The translations under genes were made by a program, and so were the position numbers. A DNA stretch of 64,000 nucleotides, from the NCBI RefSeq assembly GCF_900100965.1, contig NZ_FMUJ01000004.1:735970-799969 (forward strand). Direction: 5' to 3'. Of the stretch, positions 53,180-61,402 are shown in pieces (position 1 is the stretch's first letter; each line of letters starts with the position of its first letter). The notes under the pieces are model-generated. The model ran no database searches, was not told the origin of the DNA, and saw only the letters and a list, made by a program, of their open reading frames with translations. This DNA is from Variovorax sp. EL159. Lineage in GTDB: Bacteria; Pseudomonadota; Gammaproteobacteria; Burkholderiales; Burkholderiaceae_C.

Positions 53180-53548
53180 ATGAAGACCTCGCAAATCCTC
53201 GCTGCTGCCGCTCTGACCTTGCTTGCCGCCACCGGCGCTCAAGCTGAAACGTACCAAGGCGTGAACGCCGCTGTCTCGACCAAGAGCCGCGACGAAGTCA
53301 ACGCCGAAGCCGTGCGTGCCGCATCGGCTCCGAACCAGAACGTCGTGCGCGGTTCGCGCGGCGCTGAAACGGTTGCCGTGTCGCAAGACCGCGCCATCGT
53401 CGCAGCCGAAGCCGTTCGCACCGCCTACGCTCCCGACCAGAACGTGAGCTCGGGCTCGCGCGTCAACAGCAAGGTCATCTCGACCATGGCCAACCCCGCT
53501 GACGCACGTGTCCAGGCCCAACAAGGTTCGGGCGCTGTCGCCAAGTAA
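53180..53548 (+). CDS. DUF4148-like small exported protein with 19-residue internal repeat
   Basis: A 122-aa secreted protein with a signal peptide (MKTSQILAAAALTLLAATGA, cleavage after AQA-E). It carries an imperfect internal duplication: residues 42-60 (AEAVRAASAPNQNVVRGSR) and 76-94 (AEAVRTAYAPDQNVSSGSR), identical at 14 of 19 positions. ATG 53180 follows AGGAGA. It is a paralog of the preceding gene and has a shared N-terminus (MKTS). A terminator at 53585-53612 separates it from convergent corA. The function is unknown. Confidence 0.85.
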   Translation: MKTSQILAAAALTLLAATGAQAETYQGVNAAVSTKSRDEVNAEAVRAASAPNQNVVRGSRGAETVAVSQDRAIVAAEAVRTAYAPDQNVSSGSRVNSKVISTMANPADARVQAQQGSGAVAK

Positions 53549-53584
53549 TTGACGTTGCCCCTCGGGGCGGCTGAAATGCAAAAA

Positions 53585-53612
53585 GGGCCCCGCGCAAGCG
53601 GGGCCCTTTTTT
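53585..53612. terminator. Bidirectional Rho-independent terminator
   Basis: A 9-bp stem (GGGCCCCGC/GCGGGGCCC) with loop GCAA. A tract before and T tract after make it usable on both strands, between the DUF4148-like gene and convergent corA. Confidence 0.93.
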
Positions 53613-53638
53613 CTTTGGGCGCGATGAATGAGCGAGCG

Positions 53639-54805
53639 TCAGCGCGTGCGCGCGAGATAACGTTTGCGCCAGAAGATCAAAACCAGCAGCACCGCGATGA
53701 CCAGCATCGACGTCATCGCGATCCAGAAGCCATCGGCCTTGTGCACCAGCGGAATGAACTCGAAGTTCATGCCGAAGATGCCGGCGATCAGGTTGAGCGG
53801 CAGGAACACGGCGGTCAGCACCGTCAGCACCCGCATGATGTCGTTGGCACGGTGGCCCTGGACGCTGAAGTGCATCTGCACGGCCGTCTCGGCGTTCTGT
53901 TCGAGCCGGTGCACGTGGTGCACCACGCGCTCGATGTGCTCGAGCACGTCGCGGCTGCGGATCATGATGAGTTCGCGCTCGCGCTGCTCGGTCTCACCCT
54001 TGGGCACGGGCAATGTTTCGAGCGAATCGATCCAGTCCTGGATGGCGGCGCGCTGGTCTTCGCAGATTTCGTCCAGGTGATGCAGCGACTGGCGCGCCCC
54101 CATCAGTGCGCCCCAATTGGTGAAGCGGCTGCGGGGGTCGATCAGCTCGGTCTGCCAGTGGTCGAGCTGCTTCGTGAGTTCCCGCCGCAGGTCGAGGTAG
54201 GCGTCGACGATCTGGTTGACGACGCGCAGCATCAGGTCGGACGGGCTGGTCGGCAGCCGGGCCGAGGTGGCGCGCACGTCCAGCGCCGGCGCGCCGCGGT
54301 CGTCGGGCGAGCCGGCCGCCAGAAGCCGCGTGGCGAAGGCATCGCGCACCGCGCCGTCCTCGGGGTGCACCGACAGCAACACGCGGTCGAACACCGCGAA
54401 ACCGACCGGGCGGGTGTCGACACGGCGCAGCACGGGCGGGCCGCTGCGGGGCTGCGGCGGGGTGGGCGTCATCGGCGTCTCGTTGCCGTTTCCCTTGCCG
54501 TTGCCGAGCGCCGCCTGGCCCTGCGCGGTCGCGAGGCGGCGGAACACCAGCACGTCGTACTGCGAGGTGTAGTCGTAGTGCGAAGGCAACTGGTCGTTGA
54601 GCAGGTCGGCCACGTGCAGGTCGACCAGCTGCGTCAGGCAAAGGGTCTGCAGGATCTGCTGGACTTCGGGCAGCGAGGCGCGAAATTCCTCGCGCGTGAG
54701 CGATATCCAGAGGTAGCCGCCGGCGCCGCACGCACCCGGCACGGCCAGCGGCGCCAGCGCCTGGTGCTCGCAGGCTTGCGAACGGTTGATTTCGAAGATG
54801 CGCAT
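53639..54805 (-). CDS. CorA-family magnesium/divalent cation transporter
   Basis: Inner-membrane cation channel, 388 aa from ATG 54805 (SD-like GGGGC upstream; ATG 54835 is alternative). A large cytoplasmic domain precedes two C-terminal membrane helices (VLTVLTAVFLPLNLIAGIFG, AMTSMLVIAVLLVLIFW). The selectivity motif GMN is present in GIFGMNFEFIP between them. Unlike simple CorA, a proline-rich insert (GNETPMTPTPPQPRSG) sits in the N-terminal domain. Mg2+ or Co2+ transport is inferred from family. It follows hemB by 69 bp on the same strand, with a GC hairpin at 54841-54856 between them. Confidence 0.92.
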   Translation of the reverse strand: MRIFEINRSQACEHQALAPLAVPGACGAGGYLWISLTREEFRASLPEVQQILQTLCLTQLVDLHVADLLNDQLPSHYDYTSQYDVLVFRRLATAQGQAALGNGKGNGNETPMTPTPPQPRSGPPVLRRVDTRPVGFAVFDRVLLSVHPEDGAVRDAFATRLLAAGSPDDRGAPALDVRATSARLPTSPSDLMLRVVNQIVDAYLDLRRELTKQLDHWQTELIDPRSRFTNWGALMGARQSLHHLDEICEDQRAAIQDWIDSLETLPVPKGETEQRERELIMIRSRDVLEHIERVVHHVHRLEQNAETAVQMHFSVQGHRANDIMRVLTVLTAVFLPLNLIAGIFGMNFEFIPLVHKADGFWIAMTSMLVIAVLLVLIFWRKRYLARTR

Positions 54806-54874
54806 GACGTCGCCCCGTTGGTTCTTCTTGTGCATCGGAACGCCCGGAAGCGGGCGTCCGATGGCCGCATGCCG

Positions 54875-55891
54875 CTACTGTTTTTGCAGCAGGCGGGCCG
54901 CGTCGAGCGCGAAATAGGTGAGCACGCCGTCGGCGCCTGCGCGCTTGAAGGCCAGCAGGCTTTCGAGCACCACGGCGTCGTGGTCGAGCCAGCCGTTCTG
55001 GGCGGCCGCCTTGAGCATCGCGTACTCGCCGCTCACCTGGTAGGCGAAGGTCGGCACATGGAACTCGTCCTTCACGCGGCGCACGATGTCCAGGTAGGGC
55101 ATGCCGGGTTTCACCATCACCATGTCGGCGCCTTCGGCGATGTCGAGCGCGACTTCGCGCAATGCCTCGTCGCTGTTGCCCGGGTCCATCTGGTAGACCT
55201 TCTTGTTGGCCTTGCCCAGCGTCGAGGCGGAGCCCACGGCATCGCGGAAGGGGCCGTAGAAGGCGCTCGCGTACTTGGCGCTGTAGGCCATGATGCGGGT
55301 GTGAATGTCGCCGCGCGCTTCGAGCGCGGTGCGGATGGCGCCGATACGGCCGTCCATCATGTCGCTGGGCGCCACGATGTCCACGCCGGCCTGCGACTGG
55401 GCAAGTGCCTGCTTCACGAGCACTTCGACGGTCGGCTCGTTGAGGATGTAGCCGCTGTCGTCGAGCAGGCCGTCCTGGCCATGGCTGGTGTACGGGTCCA
55501 GCGCGACGTCCGTCATCACGCCCAGTTCGGGGAAGCGCGCCTTGAGCGCGGCCACCACGCGGGGGATCAGGCCATCGGGGTTGAAGGCCTCGTCGCCGGA
55601 AGGCGTCTTGAGGCTGGCGTCGATCACGGGAAACAGCGCCATCACGGGGATGCCCGCTGTTACGCATTGCTCTGCCACAGGCAGCAGCAGGTCGAGGCTC
55701 AAGCGATCGACGCCGGGCATGGACGGCACGGCATCGCGCCGCTTCTTGCCTTCCTGCACAAACACCGGGTAGATGAGGTCATTGACCGTCAACGTGTTTT
55801 CTCGCACCAGGTTGCGGGTGAAGGCATCGCGGCGCAGGCGGCGCGGCCGACCGGCGGGGAACATCGCCAGGGGGGAAAGTGATGACGTCAT
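54875..55891 (-). CDS. hemB: Delta-aminolevulinic acid dehydratase (porphobilinogen synthase), Mg type
   Basis: Cytoplasmic heme-pathway enzyme, 338 aa, joining two 5-aminolevulinate molecules to porphobilinogen. Schiff-base lysines are K206 (MAYSAKYASAFYGPF) and K261 (MVKPGMPYLDIV). The metal loop DVALDPYTSHGQDG (128-141) has Asp/Ala in place of the zinc cysteines, so it is the magnesium-dependent type. The gene is divergent from hemJ, so two heme-synthesis genes share one 341-bp intergenic region. No strong ribosome site is visible before ATG 55891. Confidence 0.96.
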   Translation of the reverse strand: MTSSLSPLAMFPAGRPRRLRRDAFTRNLVRENTLTVNDLIYPVFVQEGKKRRDAVPSMPGVDRLSLDLLLPVAEQCVTAGIPVMALFPVIDASLKTPSGDEAFNPDGLIPRVVAALKARFPELGVMTDVALDPYTSHGQDGLLDDSGYILNEPTVEVLVKQALAQSQAGVDIVAPSDMMDGRIGAIRTALEARGDIHTRIMAYSAKYASAFYGPFRDAVGSASTLGKANKKVYQMDPGNSDEALREVALDIAEGADMVMVKPGMPYLDIVRRVKDEFHVPTFAYQVSGEYAMLKAAAQNGWLDHDAVVLESLLAFKRAGADGVLTYFALDAARLLQKQ

Positions 55892-55946
55892 ATATCCAAA
55901 ATTGTGCCTGAAGCAACATTTCGCAGTACCGCGCTGCGGCAGTCAG

Positions 55947-55959
55947 GTTGTCTGACAAC
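55947..55959. promoter_or_regulatory. GTTGTC-T-GACAAC palindrome, operator-like
   Basis: A perfect 13-bp dyad upstream of hemB, of the TTGTCxGACAA type bound by FadR-subfamily GntR repressors. No GntR gene is in the window, so the regulator, if any, is elsewhere. Confidence 0.4.
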
Positions 55960-56027
55960 TACGGAAAATAGTAGAACAAAAGCTTTAGATTTTTTACTTT
56001 AAATGTCAAAGAAAGTGCCTCAGTCGC

Positions 56028-56056
56028 TTGAAACCTTGTTTCGTCTTTGTTAAATT
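56028..56056 (+). promoter_or_regulatory. Sigma70-type promoter of the sRNA-like unit
   Basis: TTGAAA (56028-56033), a 17-bp spacer and TAAATT (56051-56056) form a good housekeeping promoter. The predicted start is near 56063. Confidence 0.6.
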
Positions 56057-56061
56057 CTGAA

Positions 56062-56166
56062 GCGGGCGGCTTGCCGCTCCCCGCTTTTCCTCCCTGAGCG
56101 GGTGCCTTGATGTGTGACAGCAAAAGGGCTTCCCAGCCCGGCGTGAAGACGTCGGGCTTTTTTTTG
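56062..56166 (+). ncRNA. Candidate small RNA (or hemJ leader) with hairpins and terminator
   Basis: About 105 nt between a well-formed promoter and a terminator. A first hairpin (AAGCGGG...CCCGCTT, 56060-56086) is followed by TTTT. The last hairpin is AGCCCGgCGT-gaag-ACGtCGGGCT (56135-56158), then eight T. No protein-coding frame makes sense here. The similarity to 6S, 4.5S, tmRNA or known riboswitches is not evident to me. It reads toward hemJ, which starts 66 bp after the terminator, so it could be a leader/attenuator rather than an independent sRNA. Confidence 0.5.
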
Positions 56167-56232
56167 CCTGAAGCCTTTCTGGACCACCTCGAATCAGAGG
56201 GCAATGGCAGGGCGCGCTACTAAACTGCCGCC

Positions 56233-56661
56233 ATGCTCTGGGTCAAATCTTTCCATATTGTTTTCATTGCAAGCTGGTTCGCGGGGTTGTTCTACCTCCC
56301 ACGGATTTTTGTCAATCTTGCGATGGTTCCGCCCGAGTCGGTGGCCGAGCGCGAGCGCCTGCTGTTGATGGCGCGCAAGCTGCTGCGGTTCACCACGTTC
56401 CTGGCGGTTCCGGCCCTGGGTTTCGGTCTCTGGCTGTGGCTGGGCTACGGCATTGGGCGCGGCCCGGGCAATGGCTGGATGCATGCCAAGCTGGCACTGG
56501 TGCTGGTGGCGATCGGCTATCACCACGGCTGTGCCGTGTTGCTGCGGCGCTTCGCGGCGGGCGGCAACCGGCGCAGTGATCGCTGGTACCGCTGGTTCAA
56601 CGAACTGCCCGTGCTGCTGCTGCTGGGCATCGTGATCCTGGTGGTCGTCAAGCCGTTCTGA
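56233..56661 (+). CDS. hemJ: Protoporphyrinogen IX oxidase HemJ-like (CopD/UPF0093 family)
   Basis: Inner-membrane protein, 142 aa, with four hydrophobic helices. It starts with the HemJ pattern LWVKSFHIVFIASWFAGLFY, containing the heme/active-site His (H8) and R24 in YLPRIFVNLA, and has a late GWMHAKLALVLVAIGYHHG. HemJ oxidises protoporphyrinogen IX in bacteria lacking HemG or HemY. The position opposite hemB supports this. The length matches HemJ (~140 aa). The vanZ-like gene starts 5 bp after it. Confidence 0.9.
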   Translation: MLWVKSFHIVFIASWFAGLFYLPRIFVNLAMVPPESVAERERLLLMARKLLRFTTFLAVPALGFGLWLWLGYGIGRGPGNGWMHAKLALVLVAIGYHHGCAVLLRRFAAGGNRRSDRWYRWFNELPVLLLLGIVILVVVKPF

Positions 56662-56666
56662 GCCCG

Positions 56667-57803
56667 GTGCCTACGGTGGAGAGTTCGCACAAGTCCGCCG
56701 CGCTCCCCCTGGCGCTCGCCTATGCGGCGCTGATCGTTTACGCCAGCCTGTATCCCTTTGTCGACTGGCGCGACCAGGGCATCGCGCCCTGGGCCTATCT
56801 GGCGGCGCCCTGGCCCAAGTACTGGACCGGCTTCGACCTGGCGATCAATGTCGTGGGCTACGTGCCCTTCGGCTTCCTGTGCGCCCTGACGGTGCTGCGC
56901 ACGCGCCGCAGTGCCAGCGTGTGGCGCGCGGTGCTGCGTGCGACGGTGGCTGGTAGCGCGATCGCCTTTGCCATGGAAACGCTGCAGAGCTACCTGCCCG
57001 CGCGTATTCCGTCCAACGTCGACCTGGGGCTCAACACGGCCGGCACGGTCCTCGGCGCCGTGCTGGCAGCGGCGCTGGAGCGGCTGGGCGCGATCGCGCA
57101 CTGGAGTCGCGCGCGATCGCAGTGGTTCATTGAAGACGCGCGCGGCGCGCTGGTGCTGCTCGCGCTCTGGCCCTTTGCGCTGCTGTTCCCCGCGGCCGTC
57201 ACCTTCGGGTTGGGCCAGGTGTTCGAGCGACTCGAAACGGCGATTTCCGAATGGCTGCTCGACACGCCTTTCATCGACTGGCTGCCGCTGCGCCAATTCG
57301 AGCTCGAGCCGCTGGTGCCGGCGGTGGAGTTGCTGTGCGTGATGCTCGGCGCATTGGTGCCGTGCCTGCTGGGGTATCTGGTGGCGCGCTCGGTCGTGCA
57401 GCGGGCCATTCTGCTGCCGCTGACCTTGCTTGCGGGCATCGCAGCCTCGGCGCTGTCGGCGGCATTGAGCTATGGGCCCACGCATGCGTGGGCATGGCTG
57501 GACCTGCCGGTTCAGGTCGGCATGGTGGCCGCGCTCTTTGCGGGCGTGCTGTTGCTGTTCGCGCCGCGTCGCTTGTGTGCGGCCTTGCTGCTGGTGGGGC
57601 TCGTGCTGCAGTTGAGCCTGCTGAACCAGGCGCCCGAGAGCGCGTACTTCGCGCAGACGCTGGCCACGTGGGAGCAGGGGCGCTTCATCCGGTTCCACGG
57701 GCTCGCGCAATGGCTGGGATGGGCCTGGCCCTTCGCCGTGCTGGCGTACGTGGTAGCGGCCCTGTCGCGCCGGGGGCGGCCCGGGGCCGTCACAGCGGGC
57801 TGA
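56667..57803 (+). CDS. VanZ-like family membrane protein
   Basis: A 378-aa membrane protein with a VanZ-like N-terminal domain (LALAYAALIVYASLYPFVDW, NVVGYVPFGFLCALTV, FAMETLQSYLPARIPSNVDL with NTAGTVLGAVLA). About eight further helices in two groups follow. The start is GTG 56667, six bases past the hemJ stop, with no ATG at the front of the first helix. The VanZ domain gives low-level teicoplanin resistance in enterococci, but in beta-proteobacteria its role is unknown. It appears cotranscribed with hemJ. Confidence 0.85.
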   Translation: MPTVESSHKSAALPLALAYAALIVYASLYPFVDWRDQGIAPWAYLAAPWPKYWTGFDLAINVVGYVPFGFLCALTVLRTRRSASVWRAVLRATVAGSAIAFAMETLQSYLPARIPSNVDLGLNTAGTVLGAVLAAALERLGAIAHWSRARSQWFIEDARGALVLLALWPFALLFPAAVTFGLGQVFERLETAISEWLLDTPFIDWLPLRQFELEPLVPAVELLCVMLGALVPCLLGYLVARSVVQRAILLPLTLLAGIAASALSAALSYGPTHAWAWLDLPVQVGMVAALFAGVLLLFAPRRLCAALLLVGLVLQLSLLNQAPESAYFAQTLATWEQGRFIRFHGLAQWLGWAWPFAVLAYVVAALSRRGRPGAVTAG

Positions 57804-57828
57804 GAGGGCCGTCACTAAAATCGGTCCG

Positions 57829-58182
57829 ATGCCCAGTCCTACCTCTGCCGCGCCGTCCGGCTACTACGGCCGCCACATCTTCTTTTGCCTCAACGAGCGC
57901 AAGAATGGCGAAGACTCCTGTGCCTTGCACAACGCACAGGAGGGCTTCGATCGCTGCAAGGCGAAGGTCAAGGAGGCGGGGCTTGCCGGGCCCGGCAAGG
58001 TGCGCGTCAACAAGGCGGGCTGCCTCGACCGCTGCGCGGGTGGCCCGGTGGCGGTCGTGTACCCCGAGGCGGTCTGGTACACCTTCGTCGATGCCGACGA
58101 CATCGACGAGATCGTCGAGTCGCACCTAAAGAACGGCCAAGTCGTCGAGCGGCTCGTGCTGCCTGCCGACGTCGGTCGCTGA
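57829..58182 (+). CDS. (2Fe-2S) ferredoxin, thioredoxin-like type
   Basis: A 117-aa ferredoxin of the thioredoxin-like 2Fe-2S family (as in the NuoE/Shethna type). Cluster cysteines are likely C20, C31, C65 and C69 (HIFFCLNER, GEDSCALHN, NKAGCLDRCAGGP), with an extra C43. The C-terminal VYPEAVWYTFVDADDIDEIV is typical. ATG 57829 lies 25 bp past the vanZ-like gene, so it may be cotranscribed with it. The electron partner is not known. Confidence 0.92.
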   Translation: MPSPTSAAPSGYYGRHIFFCLNERKNGEDSCALHNAQEGFDRCKAKVKEAGLAGPGKVRVNKAGCLDRCAGGPVAVVYPEAVWYTFVDADDIDEIVESHLKNGQVVERLVLPADVGR

Positions 58183-58255
58183 ACTTTCCCCAAGACCCCG
58201 TGCTCGTACCGGGCACGACGCCGGCCCGCCCGGCGGCCACCACTCTGACAGCGCC

Positions 58256-58888
58256 ATGAACTCCCAGACCGAAAAGATCAGCCTCCAGGGCGCCGCCGGC
58301 GTCATCGAGGTGCAGCGCGATCTGCCGGCCGACGCTTCGCGCGGCATCGCGGTGATCGCCCATCCCCATCCGCTGTTCGGCGGCACGATGGACAACAAGG
58401 TCGTGCAGACCCTGGCACGTGCCTTTGTCGCCAGCGGCTGGACCTCGGTGCGCTTCAACTTCCGCGGCGTGGGTGCCAGCGAGGGCGTGCATGACGAAGG
58501 GCGCGGCGAGCTGGAAGACATGCTGAATGTCGTTGGCCAACTGGCCTCCGAAGGTCCGCTGGCGATCGCCGGTTTTTCCTTTGGCGCTTTCGTTGCGAGC
58601 GGCGCTGTTGCAAAGCTCTGGGCCGAGCGTGACCTCCGGCAGATCGTGCTGGTGGGAACCGCCGCCGCGCGCAACACCGTGGCCGCGCTGCCTGTCGAGG
58701 CGCACGAGCGCGCGCTGGTGGTCCATGGCGAAGCCGACGACACCGTGCCGCTGTCCGCGGTGATGGACTGGGCGCGGCCACAGTCACTTCCTGTCACAGT
58801 CGTTCCCGGGGGCGGCCATTTCTTTCACGGACAATTGCCGCTGCTCAAGGGGCTGGTTGTCCGCCATCTCCGCGCGGGCATCGCCTGA
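58256..58888 (+). CDS. Alpha/beta hydrolase
   Basis: A 210-aa serine hydrolase of the small alpha/beta family often annotated as CocE/dienelactone-like. The HPHPLFGGTMDN opening forms the oxyanion region, GFSFGAFVAS the nucleophile elbow, HGEADDTVPL the acid and GGGHFFHG the histidine. ATG 58256 is used; the ferredoxin stop is 73 bp earlier and the DD-carboxypeptidase start 40 bp later. The substrate is unknown. Confidence 0.9.
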   Translation: MNSQTEKISLQGAAGVIEVQRDLPADASRGIAVIAHPHPLFGGTMDNKVVQTLARAFVASGWTSVRFNFRGVGASEGVHDEGRGELEDMLNVVGQLASEGPLAIAGFSFGAFVASGAVAKLWAERDLRQIVLVGTAAARNTVAALPVEAHERALVVHGEADDTVPLSAVMDWARPQSLPVTVVPGGGHFFHGQLPLLKGLVVRHLRAGIA

Positions 58889-58928
58889 AGGCCTTGTGGC
58901 CTTGTCTTCGTCTCTCTCCACACTCCCC

Positions 58929-60098
58929 ATGAATCGTTTTGTAGGCGCGCTTCGCGCGCTGGTCTTTGCCGCCTTTGCATCCGTCAGTTTGATCGCCGCC
59001 GCGCAGATGCCGGCACCGCCCGAAGTGGCTGCGCGCAGCTACCTGCTGCTCGACGTGACCGCCAACCAGATCCTGGCGCAGAAGGACATCGACAGCCCGG
59101 TCGAGCCGGCCTCGCTGACCAAGCTGATGTCGGCGTATGTCGTGTTCGACGCGCTGCGGGCCAAGAAGATCACGCTGACCCAGACCTTCCCGGTCAGCCC
59201 GCGCGCCTGGAAGATGCCGGGCTCGCGCATGTTCATCGACCCCAAGATGCAGGTGCCGGTCGAAGACCTCATCAAGGGCCTGATCGTGCAATCGGGCAAC
59301 GACGCCACTGTGGCCCTGGCCGAAGGCGTGGGCGGCACGGTGGAGCACTTCGTCGAACTCATGAACGCCCAGGCCAAGGCGCTGGGCATGAAGAACACGA
59401 CCTACAAGAATCCCGAAGGCCTCACGGCGCCCGGCCACACGACCACGGCGCGCGACCTGAGCATCCTGGCGACGCGCCTGGTGCGCGACTTCCCCGAGGA
59501 GGCCAAGTACTACGCGATCAAGAAGTACCGCTACCCCGGTACGCCGTCGACCAACGACACCAATCGCAACCTGCTGCTGTTCCGCGACCCGACCGTCGAC
59601 GGCCTGAAGACCGGCCACACCGACGCAGCCGGCTACTGCATGATCGCGACCGCCAAGCGCGACTTTCCCAACCTGACTGGCGGCCGCCGCCTGCTGTCGA
59701 TCGTGCTGGGTACTTCGAGCGACACGGTGCGTGCCAACGAATCCCAGAAGCTGCTGAACTGGGGCTACACGGCTTACGACGCCGTCCGCGTGTTCGACGC
59801 CGGCCAGCCGGTGGCCACGCCGGCCGTCTGGAAGGGCAAGGCCAACGTGCTGAAGCTGGGCCGCCCCGAAGCGATCGTGGTGGCCGTGCCTGCCGGCAGC
59901 GGCAGCAAGATCAAGACGCAGGTGTCGCGCCCCGATCCGCTGGTGGCGCCGTTCACCAAGTACCAGCCCGTGGGCTCGCTCAAGGTCACCCTGGACGACC
60001 AGCCGGTGGCGGATGTGCCCTTGGTCGCGCTGGAAGCGGTCGAGCAGGCCGGTGTTCTGGGTCGGGCCTGGGACGCCGTCCGGCTCTGGATCAAGTAG
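58929..60098 (+). CDS. D-alanyl-D-alanine carboxypeptidase (DacA/DacC type)
   Basis: A 389-aa penicillin-binding protein 5/6-type enzyme that removes the terminal D-Ala from peptidoglycan pentapeptides. The signal peptide (ALRALVFAAFASVSLIAAAQ) exports it. Active-site motifs are SLTK (S62-K65), SGN (122-124) and KTG (226-228). The C-terminal domain ends with EQAGVLGRAWDAVRLWI, an amphipathic anchor. ATG 58929 is chosen by the signal peptide. It precedes the str operon and has a weak hairpin (60128-60151) after it. Confidence 0.94.
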   Translation: MNRFVGALRALVFAAFASVSLIAAAQMPAPPEVAARSYLLLDVTANQILAQKDIDSPVEPASLTKLMSAYVVFDALRAKKITLTQTFPVSPRAWKMPGSRMFIDPKMQVPVEDLIKGLIVQSGNDATVALAEGVGGTVEHFVELMNAQAKALGMKNTTYKNPEGLTAPGHTTTARDLSILATRLVRDFPEEAKYYAIKKYRYPGTPSTNDTNRNLLLFRDPTVDGLKTGHTDAAGYCMIATAKRDFPNLTGGRRLLSIVLGTSSDTVRANESQKLLNWGYTAYDAVRVFDAGQPVATPAVWKGKANVLKLGRPEAIVVAVPAGSGSKIKTQVSRPDPLVAPFTKYQPVGSLKVTLDDQPVADVPLVALEAVEQAGVLGRAWDAVRLWIK

Positions 60099-60158
60099 CG
60101 CAAGCAGCGAGACAGGGCCCTCGAGCCGGCCTTCGGCCCCTGCCGAAGGCCGCCGACT

Positions 60159-60186
60159 TTGCCATTTCAGGCTCGTTTGCTATACT
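60159..60186 (+). promoter_or_regulatory. Sigma70-type promoter of the str operon
   Basis: TTGCCA (60159-60164), 16-bp spacer, TATACT (60181-60186), about 120 bp before rpsL. Confidence 0.6.
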
Positions 60187-60304
60187 CGTGGGCTTTTCGG
60201 AAATTTCCGAAGGGTTTCACGTTTTCGTCATCTCCCGGTTGCTCCTGCGTCACGACAGGGGCGGTTAATAGCCAAAGCCGGGCTGTTTTGGGACTTATTC
60301 ATTC

Positions 60305-60682
<378 letters not shown>

Positions 60683-60832
60683 GCCTTCCTGTCGTCAAGA
60701 AACAAACGGTGTTCGATGGCCTTGGCGGGCTTGTCGAACGAAGTGACCCAATATCGGGTCGAGTAAGTGAGAGTTCCAGCTGGCTCTCGCGGTGCCGGAA
60801 ACGGTGCCAACTGAAGCAAAGAGGTTAAAAAA

Positions 60833-61306
60833 ATGCCACGTCGTCGCGAAGTCCCCAAACGTGAAATCCTGCCGGATCCCAAGTACGGCAATGTCGAGCT
60901 GTCGAAGTTCATGAACGTGATCATGGAAGGCGGCAAGAAGGCTGTTGCCGAGCGCATCATTTACGGTGCTCTCGACTTCATCGAAAAGAAGAACCCGGAC
61001 AAGGATCCCCTCGAAGCGTTCACCGTTGCCATCAACAACGTGAAGCCGATGGTCGAAGTGAAGTCGCGCCGCGTTGGCGGTGCGAACTATCAAGTGCCGG
61101 TCGAAGTCCGTCCCGTCCGCCGCCTCGCCCTGTCGATGCGCTGGATCAAGGAAGCTGCCCGCAAGCGCGGTGAAAAGTCGATGGCCCTGCGTCTGGCCAA
61201 CGAACTGATGGAAGCCACGGAAGGCCGTGGCGGTGCCATGAAGAAGCGCGACGAAGTGCACCGCATGGCAGAAGCCAACCGGGCGTTCAGCCACTTCCGC
61301 TTCTAA
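60833..61306 (+). CDS. rpsG: 30S ribosomal protein S7
   Basis: Ribosomal protein S7, 157 aa, initiates 30S head assembly by binding 16S rRNA. It begins PRRREVPKREILPDPKYGNV, has GGANYQVPVEVRPVRRLALS and ends AEANRAFSHFRF. GAGG with an A-rich stretch precedes ATG 60833. It is between rpsL and fusA in the conserved order. Confidence 0.98.
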   Translation: MPRRREVPKREILPDPKYGNVELSKFMNVIMEGGKKAVAERIIYGALDFIEKKNPDKDPLEAFTVAINNVKPMVEVKSRRVGGANYQVPVEVRPVRRLALSMRWIKEAARKRGEKSMALRLANELMEATEGRGGAMKKRDEVHRMAEANRAFSHFRF

Positions 61307-61402
61307 AAATCAAACTTCGCTTGGGCGTTGGGTGTCGAGTGTCGGGCGTTGTGCCCGTGCTCGGGGCCCAGCGCTCAACGCATTTCAACCCGAAAGTAAA
61401 TC

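Larger units (their letters stand above)
55892..56232. other. hemB-hemJ intergenic region
   Basis: 341 bp between divergent heme genes, markedly AT-richer than its neighbours near 55970-56055. It holds a GTTGTC-T-GACAAC palindrome (55947-55959), a sigma70-type promoter (56028-56056), and an sRNA-like unit with a terminator ending at 56166. The last 66 bp before hemJ hold TACTAA (56218-56223), a possible -10 box very close to the hemJ start. Confidence 0.7.

Noticed and set aside
55959..56204. An 81-codon minus-strand frame upstream of hemB
   Set aside because: It runs across the promoter, the sRNA-like unit and its terminator, has unusual codons and no ribosome site.
57829..58182. Ferredoxin and P450 as redox partners
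   Set aside because: They lie 40 kb apart with no shared regulator, and this thioredoxin-like ferredoxin is not the usual P450 donor.
60128..60151. GGCCTTCGGC/GCCGAAGGCC hairpin as terminator of the carboxypeptidase gene
   Set aside because: A good 10-bp stem but no T tract directly after; it might be a Rho-dependent or regulatory stem.
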